From Lutraria lutraria (Eukaryota; Mollusca; Bivalvia; Venerida; Mactridae), in contig OZ026844.1 in the NCBI GenBank assembly GCA_964023205.1, forward strand, positions 6,198,840-6,262,839: DNA of 64,000 nt, in the 5' to 3' direction. A program made the position numbers and the translations under genes. Under the pieces are notes generated by a model. It was not told the origin of the DNA, ran no database searches, and saw only the letters and a list, made by a program, of their open reading frames with translations. Of the stretch, positions 1 to 10,007 are shown one piece after another. The first letter of the stretch is position 1. Every line of letters starts with the position of its first letter.

Positions 1-51
1 ATACATGTATGTATTATAGTGTCCCTGACAAAGTTACACGTTCACACTCAC

Positions 52-2114
52 CCGTCTTTGATAATGTAGTATGTCATGCTGGCGTCTGCATTGTCAGTTG
101 GTTTGGTGAAACAAGTGTGTAGCCTCATTTTCGTCGTCCAATCAGGTTCGTTTGTGAACACCTTCACATATACATCATCACCTATGTTTGCATTGATAGG
201 GTTACCAGGAATTTCAATCTGAAAATTAGGATCCTTGTAGAAAGCCAGACTTATCTGATGGTGTCCCAAAACAGTGGCATATCCTGAATTTGTTCCATGA
301 TGAACGTGGGATGACGCCGCCTCATTTTTGCTGACGTCACATTCTACCGTATATGTCCATTTATGTTGACGTATTATGAACGGGTTAATCGGATCATAGA
401 TAGCGTAATATAAAACATTCTCATAGAACTGCGTTCCTCCTGATTCCTAAAAAAGTAAAACATATAGTTTGTAAATACATAAATAATCAAAGTACTGAAA
501 GTACTGTCGGACTTGATTTTTACCATACGAGGCAAAAGAGAGAAATGTGTACCCACATCGTTCGAGCCCATACACATATTTTTAACATTTAAAATTACGG
601 ACCGATTTTTCATTCATATTGTAATGCAGGTCATATGCATGTAGGTAAATGACATACGCTAGGGCTTTACTATAATCCCTTTGCTACATTTTTAAAATGA
701 AAAAAGCCTGATATTGGAAAGTTTAATGATTAGCACATTAATTGAGGACAATTTAAAAACTCCTTATTGTACACAAACTAGTGACCAACACTTCAGTAAC
801 AGTAAATACAAACATTGATTCTTCTGGTTTTAACACAACAGATCATCATCGCATTGAACACATTCAGGGTCACTCAAATCAAAAAGGTCCTGACACAGTA
901 GAGTAAGACATATATGACCTAAAGTTAACCCGATGTTGCATGACATTCAGACGTGATTATGTAATTCTAAATAATCTGACGTAAAAGGAACTCTTAAACT
1001 GTAATTTTTAAAAGCACGTATCCAGTAATTTACGTTCGTATTTAGCGACTCGAATTATTATTCGTAAGCCGCAATTTAAACATACTCTCCACACCGGTTA
1101 CGCTTTGCTACTAGCCACTGCGGGGAGTGAGTCTATAAATAGCGATTCCGTCATCAAACTAACACTAGTTGGTGTGAATATCACGGAAATACGATTAGAT
1201 GAGATATTAAGAAATGTTAGAAAGGCACAAAACACATTCATCGATGGTAGATTGTTGCAAATGCATGAATACGTCCGCAGAGATATTTCTGAACTATCGA
1301 ACGAAAACCGAAAGTAGAACTACTTTTACGGCCACATATTTTATTGGACAGTGAATACGCGGTTTTAATTCTACGCATTTGAATAGCTCATGTATCTACC
1401 GACAAGCACTTATTTAGATACATGACTCTTTCCATGTAGTTACAATAAAATGATTTGAAATGTATTTAGATCTGACACACTTAATTGGGAAAATATTCCA
1501 GATACTTCTTTATAATCACACCATTTAGTTGCGTACTATTTCCTTTATGCGGCATACTTTTAACCAAGCTGTTATGGAGTCCAGCGACAGAATTTTGGTC
1601 AACGATTACAAAGGACTTGATTTTGATAAAAATCAAGTCCAAAAATCGATGCAATTTCAAATGCCTTTTGGAACTCTGATTCTCTGTGCAAAATCACAGT
1701 ACGCAAGTGGTTGCATTGAATAGAACACTAAATTATTTCATTCTCTGATAATGCTTTTTAATAGCAATCCGATAACGAAGTTATTTCGGGTGATTTCGTA
1801 CTTATGTGTAAAAAGAATGCTTCACAAAATAGCAATAAAATATAATACTACATTGATAAATGTTAACAGTAATGACGTATACACACCAGACATCTATAAG
1901 ACCAAACTTACAAGTTTCGATGTGAGACAATCCTGAAATCCGTGTTGAAATACAAGTAGAGATCCTTTCTCTGTTCCTTGGCACGAATTATCACCAAAGT
2001 AGACATGATTGGGTGTTATTGCAGGATACGTTTCTCTTAATATGGTCATATTGACTGTAATGTTCCAACTGAATCCTGTACATGCAGGATGAATAGCTTC
2101 ACCTAAGAGAACAT
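52..2114 (-). CDS. Gene A ZP exons (ZP-N and most of ZP-C)
   Basis: Exons 1912-2114 and 52-446. The first has the ZP-N cysteines (HPACTG, NSC, QDC). The second has VEC and LHTCFTKP and ends at IIKDG with a gtgagt donor. Lengths and phases equal those of genes B and C. The final exon is outside the window. Confidence 0.85.
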
Positions 2115-5100
2115 CTGAAAGTAGTAGTCCATGTAAGTCATACATAATTCGTACTTTACCCAGTTGGACTATGACCCTTACAATGGATTTTAATATCATA
2201 CTTTATATTGAATCGAATGCAAATTTTCTTAACAAATAATCGAATTTTTAAGCTGACATTAACTAATGTAGATCTTTTCACTTGCGAGATGTGATGTTTA
2301 AAGCATATTCATGATCGGCATTAGATGTGTACTTGTACAGTACACCGTAACATACAACGAATGAATTGAAGACATATTCAAAATTCGTATCTACTGTACT
2401 TGATCTTTATATACTGAAATGACGCACATGCATGATATAACCATGATTTTGATATTTAATTCACTCTGAAGTTCTTGCGAATACAAATAACAGAAAAGTT
2501 AACTATTTCAAATAAATATTTCTGACGCAAACATTGAAAGTACTGTCAATCCTGTGACAGCGGCCACCTCCGAATAAAGGGCACCGGGTGAACGAAGGTA
2601 ATCCTTCCTTTTAAAACACCTCATTGGTTATTTAGAACAAATGAACTACGAATAAAGGCCACCTGTCAATGAAGGCCACATTATGTATTTCACATGGGTG
2701 GCCTTAATTAAGTTAAAGGTTTGACTGTATGTAAACAAATGCAAAAAACTCACTGATAGGTATTCCTGGTGTTGTCTCGGTGGTTGAGGACTTTGTTGAA
2801 GTAGGAGACTGGGTAAGTGGTACATTTAACGATGTAAGCTCGTGCATTTCATTTGTACAATTAGGACCGGTCCAACCAATAGAACAATAACACACATAGC
2901 TACCTGGAGTATTCGTACATGTTGCACGGTTTTTGCAAGGGTCTAGTGTCTGACATTCATCAATATCAAAAGAACAAACTGGACCAGACCAGCCTAAATG
3001 GCAATGGCACGTGAATCCACTAAGAGTATTAACGCAAGTGCCCGATTTGCCACATATATTAATATGTTGCATACATTCATCGACATCTAAGTTACAATTC
3101 TTTCCGCTCCATCCATTGTGGCATGAACACGTGTAACCTCCGTTAGTATTTGAGCACTGTCCCTGCTCACAAGGATTGTTTGTATGACATTCATCTACAT
3201 CTGTTGTACAATTCTTTCCTGTCCAACTACTTGAACAAGAACAGTGATAACTTCCAGGTGAGTTAGAACATGTACCATGATTTCTACACGGGTTATCTGA
3301 ACATTCAACCACATCATGTTCACATTTATCTCCAGTCCAACCAGATGGACAATTACATTTAAAGCCTCCTCGAATATTTACACAATGGCCACCATGCTGA
3401 CAAATACTTTTTGTATTGCATTCATTTTTGTCATCAGTACAATTCTGTCCATTCCATCCACTCGCGCATTTACAATGATATCTCCCTTGAGTATTAAAGC
3501 ATGTTGCATGGTTCTTACAAGGATGTATTGTCTGACATTCATTTATGTCAACGGAACAGTTTTTACCAAACCACCCGGACTGACAGTGACACGTGTAACC
3601 ACCAGCAGTATTCAGGCATTCACCCTTATTATGACAAATGTTAGTGTGCTGCTGACATTCATTTATATCTGTGCTACAATTTCTACCGGTCCAGCCTTTG
3701 TTACAAACACAATTGTAGCTTCCCTCTATATTGTTACAGGTTCCGTGTACACATGGTCGAATAGTTTGACATTCATCTATATCACGAACACAATGGGTTT
3801 TAGAATCCCAACCAGGTGTACAGTCACATCTCATTCTGTGTGGAGGAGATAGGTTGACACAGGTACCATTATGATGACAAGGATTATGTGATGATGCACA
3901 CTCATCAATATCGTCACAATGATTGCCTCTAGCACCAGTATAACAGGTGCAATAATAACTACCTGCGGTGTTATTACATGTTCCATACTTACATGGTTTA
4001 TTGTTACATTCGTTGATATCATGTGTACAGTTACTACCTGTCCATCCTGGTAAACAGGTACAATTATAACCACCAACTGTGTTGTTACATGATATACTGT
4101 GGTTTCCACACACCTGAAATAACATGCGTTATTATTGTTATACAATGGTGACCGTTGCAGTTATATAATAAGAATATATCTTATCATAACGATTCACATC
4201 GAGTTTCTCAATATGATCTATATTAGAATGATGAAACTTCTTTATTTATCTGGTACCCATTCGCACAGGCTAATACATATACTATACTGTGCTAGATGAA
4301 TGATAACATATTCAGAATAAATACCTATAAGTATCATGGATAAATGATAGATAATGTATTCAAGACCATAAATTAAGCGGTACTTAGGCACATCATTTGA
4401 AATAATTTCAGATATATTCAAAATAATTTATGCTCAGTGCTCAAAATCATTGAAATGTTGGAAGAACAATCATACAAAAATATAGTTAAATAGATGTGTC
4501 ATCGAGAACAGAATATTTAAAGAATACATGGCATGATCTCACTAATACGTTCGATATAACATTTTAAATGCCACAGCCGTATTGCGGGTACATGGAGTAC
4601 CGAAATACGACGCAATATTCCAAAAAAAAAAAACCAGTAGACTTAACGAAGTAGTTTAAACACCCGGCGATAAACAGTATAATGATATTTAAACATATTT
4701 CAACATTTTTTTAAATGCTCATATTTGGAGTTGGCTTGATCAGAATTTTGCAGAAATACGATTTTGAAATATATTAAGTTACGGCATTAGCAACTATGTA
4801 AGAATCTTATGACACCTTTCACAGAATAAATGCTTATTGCTTATTCATTACTTACTTGCAAAGTTGTATGACATTCATAGGCGTCCAGTCACTTAATGTA
4901 TGTCTTACAGAAAAAATCTTAGAAAAAGAAACGAATACTATACACCTTACCACCCAAAACTACTCTCCATCAGATGCACCAAGCTTAACCCACCCAACAC
5001 ATGACTGTACAAAAAATAGAGGACAAGAAGAGTCTCCTTCGGATATGAAAGGAGAAGAAATGAGTGGTAGTATTGGCGGGAAAAATAAGCAAACAACTTA

Positions 5101-5668
5101 AATCTTTCATATATAATATTATCTATAACCACACTCACAGAAATCCACCTAATCATTGTTATGATGCTCTATTTAAGTTGAGATATGATTTTATTTCACC
5201 AACACTTTTGACCTTCTTACTACGACTGTGTCAAATTTTATCTACTAATCACATTGACATAGCTCAACTCAATGTAATTAGATTTTGATCAAGTTATCTG
5301 GTATCTTTTGCAAACCCTTCTTTCATTCAGTAAATTAAGACAATACATGTAAATTGAACTTGAAAACGAACAAGTATTATTGTACTTAATAACATTTGTA
5401 TTTTTATTACTGTATTTAGTTCATATATATTCTGTCTTAATATTTGAGGAGATGTAGATTGCCAATTGTCAATAATTGGGCGTTGGATCAAAAACAAGTT
5501 TGTATATTGTGTACATACCATTAAACAGTAGAATCATTCAGCCAAGTATTTACAATGATCTTAGCTTATTGCAAACATCATTCATATACTAGTATGGTAT
5601 ATATAAAGCATTACCTTGACTAGTACTGAGAACAATACACATTGCTGTAAAAGTCTTGCGACTCCCAT
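52..5668 (-). CDS. Gene A: head-less EGF-ZP paralog (3' end off window)
   Basis: Exons 5615-5668, 2754-4113, 1912-2114 and 52-446 join in frame. A fifth exon with the ZP C-terminus must lie left of the window. It encodes a signal-like start (MGVARLLQQC), eleven EGF units (the first lacking its first cysteine) and a ZP domain. The EGF exon has the same length as in gene B and the ZP exons have the same lengths (203 and 395). No MNNL or DSL exon lies between 4113 and 5615. Sequence just 5' of the EGF exon matches intron 12 of gene B, and sequence around exon 1 matches exon 1 and intron 1 of gene B. This fits a deletion from intron 1 to intron 12 after duplication. It may be a working shortened secreted protein; a decaying copy is possible, but I saw no stop or frameshift. 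Confidence 0.75.
447..1911. other. Gene A intron between ZP exons
   Basis: AT-rich intron of about 1.46 kb. A 70-codon plus-strand frame at 1105-1317 has no recognisable domain. I see nothing else that can be supported. Confidence 0.6.
2540..2730. mobile_element. MITE-like element in gene A intron
   Basis: Short element with imperfect terminal inverted repeats (tactgtcaatcct at the left, aggtttgactgta at the right) and internal direct copies of cgaataaaggccacc-like sequence. The same element lies at the equivalent place in gene B (12806-12990), so it was inserted before the two genes split. Confidence 0.5.
2754..4113 (-). CDS. Gene A EGF exon
   Basis: A 1360-base exon with acceptor tttcag and donor gtgagt, phase 0 to phase 1. 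It holds eleven EGF units; the first begins at the second cysteine (VCGNHS) because its first cysteine sits in the preceding exon in gene B. Calcium-binding openings include DINEC, DIDEC and DVDEC. Two are altered (DKNEC, DVVEC), so the calcium ligands of those repeats may be weaker than in gene B (DINEC, DVDEC). Confidence 0.85.
4114..5614. other. Gene A intron 1, a fusion of gene B introns 1 and 12
   Basis: The part next to the EGF exon (about 4114-4580) aligns by eye with gene B 14372-14815 (shared acatcgagtttct, gaaatgttggaagaac, gtgtcatcgagaa). The part next to exon 1 aligns with gene B near 28980-29079 (agaatcattca, ttaccttgac). The middle, about 4600-5500, matches neither and holds nothing I recognise. 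Confidence 0.6.
5615..5668 (-). CDS. Gene A exon 1: signal-like start exon
   Basis: Codes for 18 residues (MGVARLLQQC then VLFSVLVK) with a gtaatg donor in phase 0, as in gene B. The hydrophobic core is short, because gene B finishes its signal in exon 2 and gene A lacks that exon. The next residues from the EGF exon are VCGNHS, so signal cleavage efficiency is uncertain. Confidence 0.6.
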
Positions 5669-5960
5669 TCTGTGTGTATTATGCGAAACTTAATATCCAA
5701 GAACACATACGAAAGGTATGCACGCACAAACATTAAAATTTGAAATGTTATCCGATATTAAATCAGTCGAGATTTAATTATCACAATTTGTAAACAAGAC
5801 AAATAATATACATTTGTAATATCTTCATTTGATGACCCATTTATACATGAATATTTGTACTTCGAATATCTAATCAACACGTGACGGAAATATAGATAAC
5901 CGAAAGTAAATTTTAGGCACAGTATAGTCCCAATCATCGGATTGTTTCGTATCATAAAAT
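5669..5960 (-). promoter_or_regulatory. Upstream region of gene A, duplicated with gene B
   Basis: About 200 bases 5' of the start codon share long near-identical stretches with 29133-29330 upstream of gene B, including atcagtcgagatt, acaagacaa and gatgacccattt. This probably contains the 5' UTR and core promoter. I cannot place a TATA box or start site with confidence. Confidence 0.5.
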
Positions 5961-6179
5961 GTCACAATAAAGGATGAACTCCATTCACAGAATCCCTAAG
6001 ATACTGAAATTTGGCCCTCAAAACTAATCTAAACCAATTGGAGCTTAATAAGAGACAGTTTCAAGGCGGTTCATCCCGGAAACGGTGTTTTGTTCCAAAT
6101 GTTTATACGTCCATTTTGTGTCTTTTGGGAAGTGTGGAATTTCATGTTTTTTTGTATGAACCCTTTTCATATCTTAATT

Positions 6180-7420
6180 ACAATAAAGTACACCCTTAAA
6201 GTAAACAGTGCTTTTAAAAACATGCGCTGAACCCAACCCACCAATTAGGTATCAAATAATTATGAGTGCAAACATTTGATGTGACAAAAAAAAAAAAAAA
6301 AAAAAAAAAGAAAATGAAGCATTTGTACAGCTGTAGTATAGAAGGTATTTTGTAAAACTTTGTTAGAATGAAGTCGTTAAATTCTAAAGTAGTATATACT
6401 CACGGCCTTTAATCACGTGACATAATGTTTTGATACCACAGGGCCTAGAACAATGGCGGCGCCCACGAGTTCGAAGGTAGACCCTGCAGAGAAAGGACAC
6501 GGGTAAACATATGAAGAAAATTTTACAAAAAAGTACATCCGTATTTTTTTCACACAATACAGTTCAATATCTCTACTTTATGGAATGAACAATAACTAAG
6601 GAAAAATGAGAGTCATAAGACCTCTTTTTGGCGCCAAAAGTATGGCAGGGGAAAAGGGTCACAATCAAATATATCAATTTTTAAATGTATATTTTTTCAA
6701 CACGTTTTAAAAAGATTTTCTATTCAGCCTTCATTTATATGACAATAATATATATTTATTCATTTGAATAACCTTGTTGACTGGATCATGGGCAACATGA
6801 AAAACTCGAAACGTCTTAACTTTTGATTTTTCCTGCGAATATTTGGCGCCGCTATTGTTCTCGACCCTGTGGTATCAATCATTATCAAAACAATCTACCA
6901 CGGATTATAGGCCGTGAATATATACTACTTTAGAATTTAACGACTTCATTCTTACAAAGTTTTACAAAAGGCGGGAATTAATTAACTGCAGTAATATCAT
7001 TGTTAGGATAAGAATACCAAGACCGTCCATCATAATGAACAAGTTGTGTGACGTACTTAGTAACACAATCAATTGATAGTAAAAAAAACGGTGACAAAGA
7101 AATGATATTTATAAATATTTTTTTAAATTGACATCATTATACAATGGCATTACATACCGTTAGATAGTCGTTAAATTGCTCTCGTCTGCACAATGATTTG
7201 ACATTTTTTGTATACAAAGCGAGATAAATAGCGAACGACATTAAAGGGAAACTAAGTTATGGTTCTTTTCCCAGCGTCTTTTGTGTTGCAATATCCCATA
7301 TTCAATATAGGTCAACTTTCATTTAATAAGACACACACCCTTTAAACGATGACAATGGAAGAGCAAAACAATCCTTTAGGAAAAGGAAATGAATAAAATC
7401 ACGTTCACACGCACCTGCAA
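6180..7420. repeat. Duplicated non-coding segment, pair of 50790-51580
   Basis: Shares ordered blocks with 50790-51580: acatgcgctga-cccaaccca, a poly-A tract, atttgtaca-ttgtagta, ttaacgacttcattctta, ttttacaaaaggyggraatta and aaacgatgrcaatggaag. Both copies lie 2 to 4 kb beyond the 3' end of a gene of the family (B and C), which suggests duplication of gene plus flank. An old dispersed repeat is the alternative. Confidence 0.5.
6348..6969. mobile_element. Fold-back / MITE element with about 115-bp inverted arms
   Basis: The left arm (about 6348-6465) starts ttttgtaaaactttgttag and the right arm (about 6844-6969) ends with its near complement cttacaaagttttacaaaa. The arms also share ctaaagtagtatata, cacggcct and the inner acaatggcggcgcc. 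The interior has no open frame of note. The paired segment at 50.9 kb has only the outer part of the right arm. Confidence 0.7.
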
Positions 7421-7435
7421 ACTTCATCATTATTT

Positions 7436-7600
7436 TCATATAGGTTTAATGTCGCACAAACAGTCAGGGCCATTTAACGACATTTCCAGTCATAACAGGA
7501 AGGGAAGACATACACCAGGATAGAGCCACCGACCCTCCGAACGCTAGCTTGACAGCTTCCACTCATGTGCAATATGGTTTTTGATGGTATTCAAACTCAC
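7436..7600 (+). repeat. Dispersed repeat copy (tttaatgtcgcac type)
   Basis: Contains the ordered landmarks of a family seen several times here: a tttaacgtcgcacca-like start, catttccagtcataacagg, agccaccgacc, gctagcttgacagctt and a tcaaactcacagcggtga-like end. Other copies are at 7806-8010, 22340-22580 (minus), 23460-23640 (minus), 34860-34970, 51070-51200, 51598-51780 and 51870-52050. Confidence 0.55.
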
Positions 7601-7805
7601 AGCGGTGATAGGCTAGTGAGGCCCCATCGAACTCACCAACATGAGTCGTTGTCTGTATAGTCACAACATGTTAAGTACTATGTGATTTGATCACTAATAC
7701 ATGTGTTGAGCGTAGATCTATACCGTTTTGGTTTATTCCAAGTAACTTGGGTTGTATTGAATCTTCATGGAAGTGTCAATTGATGGGTGTGAGCGTGTTC
7801 TGGAT

Positions 7806-8010
7806 ATCTTTTTGTTCATTGTTTTACTGGGGTTTAACGTCGCACCAACAACCAACCGGGGTAATTCAGCAACGTTTCCAACTTAACAGGTCGAGGAAGA
7901 CTCCAGGTCAACATACAGGTATAGTATCACCGACCTTCGGCCAGCTAGCTGGACAGCTTTCTCACATGTGAGATTTGGTCCCGAATGGAATTTGAACTCA
8001 CAGCGAAGTC
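7806..8010 (+). repeat. Dispersed repeat copy (tttaacgtcgcac type), best preserved
   Basis: Runs from tactggggtttaacgtcgca through caccgaccttcggccagcta to gaatttgaactcacagcg. No coding potential. It is the clearest copy of the family and useful as a reference for the rest. Confidence 0.6.
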
Positions 8011-8109
8011 TGGTTTCCGGACGTGTAGCTTGGCATATTAAATACGAAATATGTCAAAATCTTTCAGTTGGTGATACAAGCACCAAAATTGGCATAGACG
8101 TTGTTCAAT

Positions 8110-8195
8110 GTGTCCTTTTCCCAAAATGCACGTTAGCCATTTTGATTTTTCAAAATGGCGTCCATTTTCAAGATGGCGGCCATTTTCAAGTAGGA
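8110..8195 (+). promoter_or_regulatory. Cluster of AAATGGCG / AAGATGGCGGC motifs
   Basis: In about 80 bases there are gccattttgat, caaaatggcgtccat, and caagatggcggccat. The last contains AAGATGGCGGC, which agrees with the known YY1 consensus. It stands in intergenic repeat-rich DNA, so it may be part of a repeat rather than a host element. Confidence 0.3.
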
Positions 8196-8284
8196 ATTTC
8201 TTTCTTTTTACCAAAATATCACTGAAAACATTTTATTGATTATGCTCCCACTCTTCGAGGAAGGTTGGCTATCACATGCTAATT

Positions 8285-8465
8285 GCCACTTTTGATTTTG
8301 AGGTCAGTAGGTCAATGTCACAGTGACCTTCAACGCGAAAACTTTGTCTGCCAACAACAAGTAAAGAACGATTATTCCTATGGTTCTAAGAATTGGAAGG
8401 GGGTTTGATCATTAGAAGATGACCCCCAATTGATTTCGAGATCAGAAGGTCAACGGTTAAGTCCT
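8285..8465 (+). repeat. Dispersed repeat fragment with paired ggtcagtaggtcaa motifs
   Basis: Two similar halves each carry a gag(g/a)tcag(t/a)aggtcaa motif preceded by a gccacttttgattttgag or cccaattgatttcgag segment; the first half also has cacagtgacctt. This is repetitive-element-like sequence without an open frame. Confidence 0.4.
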
Positions 8466-8479
8466 TGTCCGATTAGTAA

Positions 8480-10007
8480 TCGGAAATTACAATCCAGTTT
8501 GCTTTTAGCGGGTAAACGTGTTTAAAAACACCTTTTGTTTAATATGAATTTAATGTAATTGCACGCAATATGCTTTAAAAAGACTGATTGTTACGCTGAA
8601 GTCTAGAAACCAATGTTATTGCTTTTACAAAAGTGAATGTCAAGTCACAAGCAAAACACACTGATTTCATTATATTGTCATGAAACTTGGTATGGGAATC
8701 ATTTCCAACAAAACATTAATTGTCTACGTTAAGCATTTCAAATGCAATCGTATTAATCCAATATATGTTTGCTTTAAGTAAGCATCGTAGTAACAGATAT
8801 GTAACCACAACTGTTCGGGCAAGTCAATGAGGCATTTGTTAACTAGATGGTGTACATGCTGAACCAAATGGCTTCGGGTGGGTCGTTGTTACTAGTATTG
8901 CCCGAACCTAAAAGTATTGCTACATACCATTTTCAGATCAATTAACAGTTCACCTATTTTCATGTGTGCGATACAAATACACTACAGAAAGCTATCATTC
9001 TCTTGGTTTTTAGCATTTTTGTCTGTAAAAACTTAAATGAGTAAGTATATTCAGGGACTAACAATTAGTGTATCATAAACATATTGACGTTTATTGCATT
9101 TGAGGTTAATTTGTATATCTAAATGAAGTAATAGAATATGGAAGTTCACATTAATCAATGACTAGTGCTGCAACATTTGCCTCTACCACAACATTTTGAC
9201 ATTTATGCTTCAATTGAGTATTGTGGCAGCGCCCACTGAGGCATAACTTGAACAATGTGTTGGTACAGGAAAGCAGATATAAATACTTTGACTGAATGTC
9301 CCCTAGCATTGTCCTATTGATACAACGTAATGCCATTGTTATCTTGAAGAAATGTTACAGTGCGCGATATTAACTGGCATTGACGTGTGGTAGACTAATT
9401 GATGCGTAGCTGTCAATACACCTTTGTTTCCTCGGCAGTAAGTTTGAAACCGATCTCGAAGGTATTTTGGGGACAGTCGTTGGCAGAAAAAATGTGATCA
9501 TTTAAAGATTTTGACTGAAATTTAGCCCAATGCACAAAGCTGTCAAAAATTTACAAAATGTGGTTGCAAAAGTGAATGTCGTAGTACATGCAATTGCAAT
9601 CGATTTGGTTAAGTCTACAATGCTATCTGAAACTGCTGTTTTAATACATAGCCAATGTGCCATCTTTGCACTCAGTACAAACAAATAATATGATTAACAA
9701 ATATGCTAGCTTCAATGGTCACCAGTTGTTTCTATTTATTGCATAAAGATAGCTAAACATTTATCAAATCTAATCAATTAGGGATTTAGGAGTAAGGCTT
9801 GGTATTTGTTGAATATGACATAATTTATTAGATTTATTCATTCAAAGCAACTGCGTAATTCACATAAAATCAAGTTTCAGGACTGAGTAAAAATATATGT
9901 TACGCTTACACAGAAGCAATGTATTTAATTAAATACAAAACATTCATATCGACAAAATTATAAAACACAAATATGATCATACAGATATATAAATTTCACA
10001 GAAATGT
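8480..10007. other. Intergenic sequence downstream of gene B
   Basis: About 1.5 kb of AT-rich DNA between the 3' end of gene B and the repeats above. Only short frames are present and I see no recognisable feature. The 3' UTR and polyadenylation site of gene B must lie at its right end; several ataaa-like strings exist but none can be singled out. Confidence 0.5.

Noticed and set aside
1105..1317. 70-codon plus-strand frame in a gene A intron
   Set aside because: Composition looks protein-like but no domain, splice partner or paralogous copy was recognised.
3316..3852. 178-codon plus-strand frame across the gene A EGF exon
   Set aside because: Antisense shadow of the EGF repeats; threonine/isoleucine-rich complement of Cys/Asn/Gly codons.
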